From contig NZ_PVTH01000012.1 in the NCBI RefSeq assembly GCF_003002875.1, forward strand, positions 1 to 64,000: 64,000 nt of DNA. The letters run 5' to 3'. The notes below the pieces were generated by a model. That model saw only the letters and a list, made by a program, of their open reading frames with translations. It searched no databases and had not been told where the DNA came from. Within the stretch, counting starts at the first letter, position 1, and each line of letters opens with the position of its first letter. This document shows positions 16,009-24,597 of the stretch, in pieces. The DNA comes from Arcticibacter pallidicorallinus. Its GTDB lineage: Bacteria; Bacteroidota; Bacteroidia; Sphingobacteriales; Sphingobacteriaceae. The translations under genes and the position numbers were made by a program.

Positions 16009-18048
16009 ATGGATTTTAAATTAATATCGGATTATCAGCCGATGGGTGATCAGCCCGAAGCGATAAGACAATTGGTAGAGGGTGTGCGCGGGGGAGAAAA
16101 CTATCAAACCTTATTAGGGGTGACCGGCTCCGGTAAAACCTTCTCCATTGCGAATGTCATTGAGCAAACGCAAAAACCCACCCTGATCCTAAGTCATAAC
16201 AAAACTCTGGCTGCGCAGCTTTACGGTGAGTTCAAGCAGTTCTTTCCGGAGAACTCCGTTAACTACTTCGTATCGTATTACGACTACTACCAACCGGAAG
16301 CATATATAGCCACCACGAATACCTATATCGAGAAAGACCTCCAGATCAACGAGGAGATTGAGAAGCTACGTTTACGAACCACCTCCTCCCTAATGTCGGG
16401 CCGGAGGGATGTCATCGTTGTTTCTTCCATATCCTGTATATACGGTATGGGAAACCCCGAAGATTTTCACAACTCCGTGTTCAGTTTCGCCGTAGGAACC
16501 CGGATCGCCAGGAATGCTTTTCTCCACAGGCTTGTGGAAATCCTCTATGCACGTACCACAGCAGATTTCAAGAGGGGAACTTTCCGGGTAAAAGGCGACA
16601 CAGTAGATATATACCCCGCCTATCTGGACCACGCCTACCGCATATCGTTTTTTGGCGATGATATAGAGGAGCTTACAGCAATCGATCCGGCCAGCGGAAA
16701 AACAATCGAAAAGATGACCCATATGGTTGTCTATCCGGCAAATCTTTTCGTCACTCCGCGCGAACGCTTTACTGAATCTATCTGGGCAATCCAGGAAGAG
16801 CTGGAGACACGCAAGAAGCAGTTAGTTGATGAACAGCGCTTCCTGGAAGCGAAACGACTGGAAGAAAGGGTGAACTATGATCTCGAAATGATGCGTGAGC
16901 TGGGCTATTGCAGTGGGATAGAGAACTATTCACGCTTCTTCGATGGCAGGCTACCCGGAATGCGTCCATTCTGCCTGCTCGATTATTTTCCTGACGATTA
17001 CCTCATGGTCATCGATGAGAGTCATGTTACCGTGCCACAGATAAGAGCAATGTACGGCGGTGACCGATCGCGCAAGATTGCTCTCGTAGACTATGGATTC
17101 AGATTGCCGGCTGCACTGGACAACAGGCCGCTCAACTTCGAAGAATTTGAAAGGCTCGCTCCACAGACGATATATGTAAGTGCCACTCCCGGCGACTTTG
17201 AGCTGGAAAAATCAGACGGTGTTGTTGTAGAGCAGGTAATACGTCCGACCGGACTACTAGACCCGCCTATCGATATCCGCCCGGTTATTAACCAGGTCGA
17301 TGATCTTCTTGACGAAGTTGATAAAACGGTGAAGATGGGAGATCGCGTGCTGGTCACCACCCTGACCAAGCGAATGTCCGAAGAGCTCGCCAAATACATG
17401 GACCGGCTCGGAATCAAGGTTCGCTATATTCACTCAGAAGTAAAAACCCTCGAAAGGGTAGAAATCTTGAGAGGACTACGCCTTGGAGAATTCGATGTGC
17501 TGATCGGGATTAACTTGCTGAGGGAAGGACTTGACTTACCGGAAGTATCACTTGTAGCCATTCTGGATGCAGACAAAGAAGGTTTCCTGAGATCACACCG
17601 CTCCCTGATCCAGACCATCGGTCGTGCCGCGCGAAACGACCATGGGCGGGTGATCATGTATGCCGACAATATCACCGACAGCATGCGCATCACCATAGAA
17701 GAAACCAACCGCCGGCGCGACAAGCAGATTCAATACAACGAGTTGCATGGCATCACTCCTACCACTGTAGGAAAATCCAAGGAAGCCATCATCGAGCAGA
17801 CCTCGGTTGTAGACTTTAAGGGCGGACTTCAAAAAGTATATACCGGTATGGATGAGGCTGTCAGTATAGCAGCAGACCCTATCGTACAATACATGACGAA
17901 GGCCGAACTGAAGAAGGCAATAGAAAAGAGCAAGAAAGACATGATGGTAGCAGCCAAAGATATGGACTTCCTGATGGCAGCCAAGATGCGCGACGAGATG
18001 TACGCATTGGAGAAAATGATGGAAGAACGCTTTGGACAAAAGAAATAG
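16009..18048 (+). CDS. uvrB: Excinuclease ABC subunit B
   Basis: A 679-residue DNA-damage recognition helicase of nucleotide excision repair, partner of UvrA and UvrC. The Walker A motif GVTGSGKT is at residues 37-44. The beta-hairpin that clamps DNA ([11 protein letters not shown]) follows, then DESHVT (motif II), [46 protein letters not shown] (motif VI) and a C-terminal UVR domain ([21 protein letters not shown]) that binds UvrC. Full length. The YwbE-like gene starts 3 bases after its stop. Confidence 0.97.
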   Translation: MDFKLISDYQPMGDQPEAIRQLVEGVRGGENYQTLLGVTGSGKTFSIANVIEQTQKPTLILSHNKTLAAQLYGEFKQFFPENSVNYFVSYYDYYQPEAYIATTNTYIEKDLQINEEIEKLRLRTTSSLMSGRRDVIVVSSISCIYGMGNPEDFHNSVFSFAVGTRIARNAFLHRLVEILYARTTADFKRGTFRVKGDTVDIYPAYLDHAYRISFFGDDIEELTAIDPASGKTIEKMTHMVVYPANLFVTPRERFTESIWAIQEELETRKKQLVDEQRFLEAKRLEERVNYDLEMMRELGYCSGIENYSRFFDGRLPGMRPFCLLDYFPDDYLMVIDESHVTVPQIRAMYGGDRSRKIALVDYGFRLPAALDNRPLNFEEFERLAPQTIYVSATPGDFELEKSDGVVVEQVIRPTGLLDPPIDIRPVINQVDDLLDEVDKTVKMGDRVLVTTLTKRMSEELAKYMDRLGIKVRYIHSEVKTLERVEILRGLRLGEFDVLIGINLLREGLDLPEVSLVAILDADKEGFLRSHRSLIQTIGRAARNDHGRVIMYADNITDSMRITIEETNRRRDKQIQYNELHGITPTTVGKSKEAIIEQTSVVDFKGGLQKVYTGMDEAVSIAADPIVQYMTKAELKKAIEKSKKDMMVAAKDMDFLMAAKMRDEMYALEKMMEERFGQKK

Positions 18049-18051
18049 AAC

Positions 18052-18258
18052 ATGAACGGACAGAACAGAAAAGATATATATCCCGGACTTGAGGTAGACA
18101 TTATCCTCAAGCAGGACCAGCGCAGCGGAAAATTAACAAGGGGGATAGTGAAGAACCTTCTGACCAGCGCAACATACCATTCAAGAGGCATAAAAGTACG
18201 TCTGGAGGACGGACAGGTCGGTCGCGTAGCCAATATTCCCGATCAGGATGAAGACTGA
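18052..18258 (+). CDS. YwbE family protein
   Basis: A 68-residue basic/acidic protein of the YwbE (DUF2196) family, with the conserved DIYPGLEVDIILKQDQRSGK and HSRGIKVRLEDGQVGRV. It looks like a single small beta-barrel, SH3/KOW-like. Function is unknown. It begins 3 bases after uvrB, so it is co-transcribed with it. Confidence 0.85.
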   Translation: MNGQNRKDIYPGLEVDIILKQDQRSGKLTRGIVKNLLTSATYHSRGIKVRLEDGQVGRVANIPDQDED

Positions 18259-18335
18259 CGAGGGTCTTCAAAATGTAATTCTTAGCTTACACTTGTAATA
18301 ATTCACCTATTTTATCGTCATATTTGCATTAGACT

Positions 18336-18620
18336 ATGACAGCATTACTTAAATTTTTACTGATAACGATCTGCGTGATGTGGCTTTTGCGAATGCTTGC
18401 AAAGCTGTTACTACCTTTTCTTTTCAAAAAAATGGTCAGCAAAGCGCAGGAGAAGTTCAAAACTTCCTACAATCAGCAAACGTTTGGCGGACAACAGCAA
18501 TATCGTTCAGAACCTCGTAATAATGGTAAGATCAGTATCGATTTTATCCCCCCAAAAGATAAAGAAGCACGTGCTGCAGATAAAGCCGGTGATTTCATTG
18601 ACTTCGAAGAGGTAAAATAG
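18336..18620 (+). CDS. DUF4834 family small membrane protein
   Basis: A 94-residue protein with one N-terminal transmembrane helix (about residues 4-27), a basic stretch, a Gln/Asn-rich linker (NQQTFGGQQQ) and a charged tail with the conserved ISIDFIPPKD and DFIDFEEVK. It matches the Bacteroidota family DUF4834. It lies between the uvrB/YwbE-like pair and the yfhO-like gene with its own short upstream gap. Function is unknown; a membrane-tethered cytoplasmic tail is inferred. Confidence 0.75.
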   Translation: MTALLKFLLITICVMWLLRMLAKLLLPFLFKKMVSKAQEKFKTSYNQQTFGGQQQYRSEPRNNGKISIDFIPPKDKEARAADKAGDFIDFEEVK

Positions 18621-18640
18621 CCACTATTCCATATAAGGTA

Positions 18641-18670
18641 TTTGCCATACCCTAAAAAGTTCTATTTTTG
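18641..18670 (+). promoter_or_regulatory. Promoter of the yfhO-like gene
   Basis: TTTG and TATTTTTG are separated by 18 bases, close to the Bacteroidota consensus TTTG-N19-TAnnTTTG. The box ends 21 bases before the ATG, giving a short leader of about 15 nucleotides. This is the best full promoter match that I found in the window. Confidence 0.65.
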
Positions 18671-18691
18671 GTCTCCAATTAAAAAGATAGA

Positions 18692-21175
18692 ATGAGTAAC
18701 TGGTTTAAACGAAATGGCATACATCTGGCCATCATTGCGCTCTTTATAGTATTATGCTTTATCTATTTCAGCCCTGCACTTCAGGGTAAGGTGCTCTACC
18801 AGAGTGACGTGATGCAGGCAAAAGCGATGCAGAGCGAGATCATGAAGTATAAAGCGGAAGACGGAAAGGCTCCCTTGTGGACGAATTCCATGTTCGGAGG
18901 AATGCCCGCTTATCAGATCTGGGCACAGTTTCCAAAGAACTTAACCTCTTACGTCGTTTCCTTCTTCAGCGCGGTGTTCCCTAACCCGGTCTATAACGTA
19001 TTACTCTATCTTTTGGGTGGCTATCTGATGTTCATCGCGTTAAGGGTTAAACCATTGCTCGCTGCCGCAGGTGCCATTGCCATCGCATTCTCGTCTTACA
19101 ACTTCATTATCATTGAAGCAGGACACACCAATAAAGCATTCGCTATTGCCTTCTTTGCTCCGATTGTTGCAGGTGTATTGATGACGCTCAGAGGACGCTA
19201 TCTGTGGGGATCAGTTATTACGGCGTTTTCCCTCGCCATGGAGATCAGAGCCAACCATATCCAGATGACCTATTATCTGTTCCTGGCTCTTCTGATCCTT
19301 GCCGGCATTGAATTATACCATGCCTACAAGAATAAAACACTACCAGCATTTGGTAAATCTATCGGATATCTGGCTGGCGCGGTTATTTTAGCGGTAGCTG
19401 TAAACGCGAGCATGCTATGGGTAACCTATGAATATGGACAGGAAACCATCCGCGGCAAGTCGAACCTGAGTCAGGATGCCTCCGCAGGGAAGCCATCTTC
19501 AGGTCTTGACCGTGAATATGCCTATACCTGGAGCCAGGGCGTCGGCGAGAACATTACGTTCTTAATTCCCAACGCCTATGGCGGGGAGTCAGGCCACCGT
19601 CTGGATAAAGATTCTGAAGTAGGTAAGACACTGGCAGCGAAGGGAATTCCTCAGGAGCAGGTTGAAGCCGCTGTGCAGCAGTTGCAGCAGTACGGCCTGA
19701 TCAACACCTATTGGGGAGATAAACCATTTACTTCCGGTCCGTACTATTTCGGCGCCATCGTCTGCCTGCTCTTTGTACTGGGTCTTTTTCTGATCCGCGA
19801 TCGTATCAAGTGGTGGATAGTTGCTGCAACAGTTCTCAGCTTATTCCTTTCATTTGGTAAAAACCTACCGTTTATCTCCGACCTTTTCTTCGATTACTTC
19901 CCACTGTATAACAAGTTCAGGGCGGTTGAATCCATTTTGGTCATCGCCGGCCTCCTCGTTCCCATACTTGCAATCATGGCGATTCAAGAGCTTGTTTCGG
20001 GTAAGCATGAAACAAAAGTACTTCTGAAGAAAGCTGCCTACTCGGTTTATATTACCGGGGGCATTATTTTGGTTATCCTGATTCTTCCCGGACTATTCCT
20101 AAGCTTTAAGGCGAGTAACCACCAGCAGGTGATTGAAGGGCTGACGCAGGCGGTAGGCGATCAAGGATTTGCCAACTCACTAGCCAACGCACTTATTGAA
20201 GACCGTACGAGCATGGCACGTGCAGACGCGTTGCGCTCCTTAATATTTGTCCTTATTGGTGCCGGACTTGTATGGGCGCTTATCAAGAAGACGATCAAGC
20301 AGGAGTACATATATGCCATATTTGCAATTGTAATACTGATCGACATGTGGGGAGTTGATCGTCGCTACCTGAATAACGAAAAATTTGTTGAGAAAAACAC
20401 CCTTGAGCAGAGCTTCCAGCCTCGCCAGGTTGACGAGCTGATCCTTCGCGATCCAAGCCTCAACTACCGGGTTCTGGACCTAACCACGAATACCTTCAGT
20501 AACGCAACCGCTTCCTACTTCCATAAGACAGTGGGTGGCTATCATGCTGCGAAGCTGAAGCGATTCCAGGAAGTGCTGGATAAGCAATTCAATAATGCCA
20601 TCAACGAAGACGTACTCGATATGCTGAATACCAAGTACGTCATCACCAATGATGAAAAAAACCAGTCTCAACGTATACAGAACAGAAGCACGGCCTGCGG
20701 AAACGCCTGGTTCGTATCTAACGTTCTTTGGGTGAAGAGTGCTGATGAAGAAATGCAGGGAATCAACAGCTTTGATCCTAAGAAAGAGGCTATTGTACAC
20801 GAAAGCTTCAAGTCACTTATCGATGTTAGAAAAGCAGGTGTCCCTGATCCGAATGCGAAAATTACTTTGACGAAGTATCACCCGGACCACCTGACCTACG
20901 AATACACCGCAGGCAAGGATATGATCGCCGTATTCGCTGAGGTATGGTATGATAAAGGCTGGAATGCCTATGTGGATGGTGAAAAGATTCCGTATTTCAG
21001 AGCGAATTATATTCTTCGTGCCGCTCAACTCCCTGGTGGAAACCACACCCTGGAGTTCAAGTTCGAACCGGTATCTTATTATGCAGGAGAAAATATTTCT
21101 CTGATCGCATCTATTCTTCTGATTGGAGGAATCGGATTCGCCGGTTACCGCGAACGTAAGAGAGGGAACAAGTAA
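18692..21175 (+). CDS. YfhO family multi-pass membrane protein (GT-C-like)
   Basis: An 827-residue integral membrane protein with about a dozen hydrophobic helices and large extracytoplasmic loops. It fits the YfhO family, whose Gram-positive members add sugars to lipoteichoic acid. Helix 1 spans residues 11-27, followed by an acidic first loop. The extracytoplasmic C-terminal domain (from about residue 620) contains KYVITNDE and EVWYDKGWNAYVDGE, typical of Bacteroidota YfhO proteins, and one last helix closes the chain. The substrate here is unknown; a lipid-linked sugar donor is inferred from the family. It has its own promoter and terminator. The convergent neighbouring operon also makes glycans. 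Confidence 0.85.
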   Translation: MSNWFKRNGIHLAIIALFIVLCFIYFSPALQGKVLYQSDVMQAKAMQSEIMKYKAEDGKAPLWTNSMFGGMPAYQIWAQFPKNLTSYVVSFFSAVFPNPVYNVLLYLLGGYLMFIALRVKPLLAAAGAIAIAFSSYNFIIIEAGHTNKAFAIAFFAPIVAGVLMTLRGRYLWGSVITAFSLAMEIRANHIQMTYYLFLALLILAGIELYHAYKNKTLPAFGKSIGYLAGAVILAVAVNASMLWVTYEYGQETIRGKSNLSQDASAGKPSSGLDREYAYTWSQGVGENITFLIPNAYGGESGHRLDKDSEVGKTLAAKGIPQEQVEAAVQQLQQYGLINTYWGDKPFTSGPYYFGAIVCLLFVLGLFLIRDRIKWWIVAATVLSLFLSFGKNLPFISDLFFDYFPLYNKFRAVESILVIAGLLVPILAIMAIQELVSGKHETKVLLKKAAYSVYITGGIILVILILPGLFLSFKASNHQQVIEGLTQAVGDQGFANSLANALIEDRTSMARADALRSLIFVLIGAGLVWALIKKTIKQEYIYAIFAIVILIDMWGVDRRYLNNEKFVEKNTLEQSFQPRQVDELILRDPSLNYRVLDLTTNTFSNATASYFHKTVGGYHAAKLKRFQEVLDKQFNNAINEDVLDMLNTKYVITNDEKNQSQRIQNRSTACGNAWFVSNVLWVKSADEEMQGINSFDPKKEAIVHESFKSLIDVRKAGVPDPNAKITLTKYHPDHLTYEYTAGKDMIAVFAEVWYDKGWNAYVDGEKIPYFRANYILRAAQLPGGNHTLEFKFEPVSYYAGENISLIASILLIGGIGFAGYRERKRGNK

Positions 21176-21193
21176 ATTTTGATAAACATCTTG

Positions 21194-21237
21194 AAAAGGG
21201 ATAGTCGGTGATAACGGCTATCCCTTTTTCTTTTTAA
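21194..21237 (+). terminator. Terminator after the yfhO-like gene
   Basis: An AAAAGGGATAG arm pairs with CTATCCCTTTT across a 13-base loop, followed by more T residues. It lies 18 bases after the stop codon. Confidence 0.85.
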
Positions 21238-21266
21238 ATCTCTTTATGATTGTTTTCAGGCTTGAT

Positions 21267-21574
21267 TCTGAGCTTCTTTGGAACTTTTCTGAATTTCTTT
21301 CTGAACTTCTTCAGACCCTCTTTCGATCTCCTTCGGAACAACTGCAAATCTTCTTTCGACCCCTTTCTCAACTCCTTCCAGGCAGCCTCTTAGTCTCGCG
21401 CATATTAGCATTTCCCAAGAGTCGACTTATTGACGCAGCTGCTCCCTCTTTGGGTCGTATTACCTTCGACATTTATCGAAGCTGGTACGACGTTGGTACG
21501 GAGTTGACTCGAACCTGATACGGAATTTATAAAAGCATAGTCAAAGTATTCCCGAAAAGGGTATGGTAAGATAG
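21267..21574. repeat. Degenerate 11-bp periodic repeat array
   Basis: The 350 bases between the yfhO-like terminator and the glycosyltransferase gene hold no convincing gene. Instead they show an 11-bp periodicity. The first ten units (21267-21376) fit TCTGAACTTCT loosely: T in column 11 of nearly every unit, a G at or near column 4 and A residues at 5-6. From 21465 the same register continues with units of the form TACGACGTTGG, TACGGAGTTGA and CTCGAACCTGA. The centre is more decayed. Eleven bases is close to one helical turn. A 51-codon reading frame (21256-21411, minus) within it is Glu/Lys-rich and probably a by-product of the repeat. Confidence 0.6.
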
Positions 21575-21592
21575 TACAGCCTAGGGGGACGA

Positions 21593-23617
21593 TTAATCGT
21601 TAGTACGTTTGTGAAGGAAATAGTAAGCAGCGAGCTTCATACTGATGACAACATGGTTCAGGATATTCGATACAGTACCGTAGTGCTTGCTAAAGATCTG
21701 GAAGCGTTCTATAAGGCTCTGCCTGTGCTTGCGCTTGGACATCCCACCTACAAGGTATTTGGCCACATACATACCTGCAAACTGGGTTTTTTTAGCCTTT
21801 TTGATGGCATTTAGTATCCAGTCGATATCGGCGCTTAGCTGATAACGGGGATCATAGGGTATAACAAGCGAGCGGCGGATATAAATGGCCTGGTGACTGA
21901 CACTCATGCCGTAGCGGAAACTGGAATGCCTTAATCGTTCAGGAGCCTGATGGCGCCTGCGACCCAAACTTTCCCAGCGTTCGTTATACATCTCCGTCTC
22001 TCCGTAATAGATATCGGCATTATCTGCCGACGCGAAGATCTTGGCTACCGTGTCGGGAGCATATATCTCGTCGCCGGAGTTCATAAACAGCACGTAGTCG
22101 CCGGTGGCGAGTGCGAGTCCTTTGTTCATGGCATCGTAAATGCCGGCGTCTTTCTCGCTGATCAGCTTACTGATCCTGGATTCATGACGATGAAGGATGT
22201 CCAGTGTACCATCAGTAGATCCCCCATCAATAACGATATACTCGATGTTCTGATAGGTTTGATCGACCACAGAACGAATGGTACGCTCGATGTCTTGTAC
22301 ATTGTTGTAAACTACGGTAACGACCGACAGAAGGGGCTTAAACTTTGAATTCTTGCCTTTACCGGATACCTCATTATATAGAGCGATGTGTTTAGCTGCA
22401 ATTACGCTTTCAGAAAAGCGGGTCAGTACGGCTTCCCTCGCCGCTATATTCAACTGGTTGCGGTCCGTACGTCCGTATATCCAGGAGATTCCATTGGCAA
22501 AGTCATCTGCGGACTTGTACTGAGCAAGGTATCCATTTTCATGATGAGTAACCATGTCGGGGATACCGCCGGTGGTAAAGGCCACAACGGGAGTTCCGCA
22601 GGAAAGGCTCTCCATGACGGTATTAGGCAGATTGTCTTCGAGCGATGGGGTCAGAAATACGTCGGCAGCGCTGTAACACATGCTGAGTTTCTCATCATCG
22701 GATATCGTGCCCAGGAATGTCGTGTTGACGGCAAATTCTGGCACATTGGCTGTGTCCTTATTTCCGAAGATGATCAGCTCGACATCTTGCTTGTCGACCA
22801 TTCCTTTGTCGACGAGTATCTGCAAGGCTTCCAGCAGGTAAGGTGTTCCCTTATGCAGATCTTTGCGGGAAGGCATAAAGCCACTTAACATGATAAACTT
22901 ATCCTCAGGCAGTCCGAGGGTTTTTCGGGCAACTTTCTTATCCCAGGGCTTGAATATTGTCGTTTCGAGGGTATTGGGGATAACTTCTACCCTGGAGTGC
23001 TTCAGCAGAGAACTGCGACGGATGGAATCGTGCATCCAGCGGCTCGGAGCTACGATGGAGAAATTCAGTTGCTGATAGGCCTTATTTTTCCGCTTCCAGA
23101 TCTTGTGCGACTGGTCGTCAGGATTTTCATTTTTAAGAAGGGGACAATTGCCGCATTCATTTTCGAAATGGTCACAGCTATAGCGAACATGACACCCGCC
23201 GGTGAAGGCATTGCTGTCATGAAAAGTCCACACCACAGGCTTACCCAGCTTACTGAGGCTGGCCAGGTCTTCGGGACGCAGGAAGGCGTGATTTATCCAG
23301 TGAATATGGATAATATCGGCGTCTTGCACAGCCTTGTTTCGAGTGATATTCTTTCCCCAAAGCGCTGCCGAGAACGGAATCTTCAGGGGTTTTGATATGT
23401 AAGAAGAGTAATAGCGTTCGAATAAGATACCGAATGCGGACAGGCCACGGGATATCAGTGAGGATGAAAAGGTTTGAACCTGTGGATTAGAGCCGAATTT
23501 ATAGCTAACCCAGACTTGCGATTGCAGGCCTTCGGCAAGCAAAGCCTGATGCAGCCGGAGACATGCGCGGCCTGCACCCCCATTCCCATCGTATGTGTTT
23601 ATATGAACTACCTTCAC
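21593..23617 (-). CDS. Two-domain glycosyltransferase (GT4 + GT2 fusion)
   Basis: A 674-residue protein made of two complete transferases. Residues 1-395 are a GT-B fold GT4 enzyme: an N-terminal acceptor domain with NTYDGNGGAGRACLRL, then VEVIPNT and a donor-binding segment with PSLEDNLPNTVMESLSCGTPVVAF. Residues about 402-674 are a GT-A fold GT2 enzyme starting LLSVVTVVYNN, with DGGSTDGT and MNSGDEIY as the metal/nucleotide motif. It should add two sugars in succession to a surface glycan. The start codon is GTG. It is the last gene of the glycan operon, 20 bases after the previous gene. Acceptor and sugars are unknown. Confidence 0.85.
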   Translation of the reverse strand: MKVVHINTYDGNGGAGRACLRLHQALLAEGLQSQVWVSYKFGSNPQVQTFSSSLISRGLSAFGILFERYYSSYISKPLKIPFSAALWGKNITRNKAVQDADIIHIHWINHAFLRPEDLASLSKLGKPVVWTFHDSNAFTGGCHVRYSCDHFENECGNCPLLKNENPDDQSHKIWKRKNKAYQQLNFSIVAPSRWMHDSIRRSSLLKHSRVEVIPNTLETTIFKPWDKKVARKTLGLPEDKFIMLSGFMPSRKDLHKGTPYLLEALQILVDKGMVDKQDVELIIFGNKDTANVPEFAVNTTFLGTISDDEKLSMCYSAADVFLTPSLEDNLPNTVMESLSCGTPVVAFTTGGIPDMVTHHENGYLAQYKSADDFANGISWIYGRTDRNQLNIAAREAVLTRFSESVIAAKHIALYNEVSGKGKNSKFKPLLSVVTVVYNNVQDIERTIRSVVDQTYQNIEYIVIDGGSTDGTLDILHRHESRISKLISEKDAGIYDAMNKGLALATGDYVLFMNSGDEIYAPDTVAKIFASADNADIYYGETEMYNERWESLGRRRHQAPERLRHSSFRYGMSVSHQAIYIRRSLVIPYDPRYQLSADIDWILNAIKKAKKTQFAGMYVAKYLVGGMSKRKHRQSLIERFQIFSKHYGTVSNILNHVVISMKLAAYYFLHKRTND

Positions 23618-23637
23618 AGCCCCTAAAAATACATCTT

Positions 23638-24549
23638 TTACCTGGCTTTGAGCTTGGTGATGACATGGTTGAGGTAGCGGATACCGCGTTTGAGTAAGCT
23701 TCCTTTACGGTTTTTAAGGAAATCTTTCAATACGGCGAAGGCTTCGGGGTGCTCCTCTATGACTTCAGGGTAACTGCTTATTCTCTTTGGATAGATCGGG
23801 CTGCGATAAATCTCACCGACTGCGGAGTGTACACCGCTGCCATCGTGGCCGATATTATCGATTAAAGAAACCCGCGGGTTCAGGGAAAGACCCTTATTCA
23901 GAAACACGGACGCGTACCAGCGGATAGCCCAGGAGTTGTTTTTACCCTCCTTGAAATGCTTCATGTGCTTCCAGAAGTTCATGGCCCCTTCGACCTCGAA
24001 TGCATGCTTAGACTCCCGGTCGAACTTGCTCATCAGCAAATCGATATCCGGCTCAAAGAACTTCCACGCCCGGTCCCAGGTGGCCCAGGCTTGACTGCTT
24101 GCTATTCGCAGGAAGAAGGTTTCGGGAAGATTGTTCTCTTTGAGGTTGTACATATAGGCCGTGATATGCATCACCTGGTCGACATGCTCGTACTTTCTTA
24201 GTCCCTCATTAAAATACTGAAGCGTATGTGGCGAGGTGATGACGTCGTCTTCCAGGACGATCACCTTTCCGTACTCTTTGGAAAGTCGGGTAACGCCATC
24301 AATAACTGAATTGGCTAATCCGTAATTATGCGGGCGCTTTACCACCTCCACACTTTTAAAGCCCTCTACGCCGGCAATCATTTCACGAACTTCGTTTACC
24401 TTTTCCTCATCACCGGGTCGGGCAGCGTCTGAAAATATAAACAGGCGTGATTCTTCGGCCAGATAGTTTTTCTTGAGAAAAGCGATCGTACGGCGCGCAT
24501 GATCGGGACGATTGTAGACAAATAAAGCTATAGGTGCCGGATTTTGCAT
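23638..24549 (-). CDS. GT2-like glycosyltransferase
   Basis: A 303-residue GT-A fold protein with no signal peptide. Visible motifs are PIALFVYNRPDHARRTIAFL at the N-terminus, IFSDAARPGDE, a DXD-like VLEDDV near residue 95 and ASSQAWATWDRAW in the acceptor half. This pattern is shared by a group of Bacteroidota glycan-cluster transferases loosely related to GNT-I-type enzymes. The ATG at 24549 is preferred to an in-frame TTG 18 bases earlier. It lies between the flippase and fusion-transferase genes. The donor sugar cannot be told. Confidence 0.8.
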   Translation of the reverse strand: MQNPAPIALFVYNRPDHARRTIAFLKKNYLAEESRLFIFSDAARPGDEEKVNEVREMIAGVEGFKSVEVVKRPHNYGLANSVIDGVTRLSKEYGKVIVLEDDVITSPHTLQYFNEGLRKYEHVDQVMHITAYMYNLKENNLPETFFLRIASSQAWATWDRAWKFFEPDIDLLMSKFDRESKHAFEVEGAMNFWKHMKHFKEGKNNSWAIRWYASVFLNKGLSLNPRVSLIDNIGHDGSGVHSAVGEIYRSPIYPKRISSYPEVIEEHPEAFAVLKDFLKNRKGSLLKRGIRYLNHVITKLKAR

Positions 24550-24597
24550 AGTATGCAAAACTAACAATTTTCTCTATCCGTAAGCAGTGAAAGATGA

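Noticed and set aside
21246-21518. 90-codon plus-strand reading frame in the gap after the yfhO-like gene
   Set aside because: Its Leu/Phe/Ser-rich sequence is produced by the pyrimidine-rich 11-bp repeat, it has no recognisable domain and it starts right behind a terminator.
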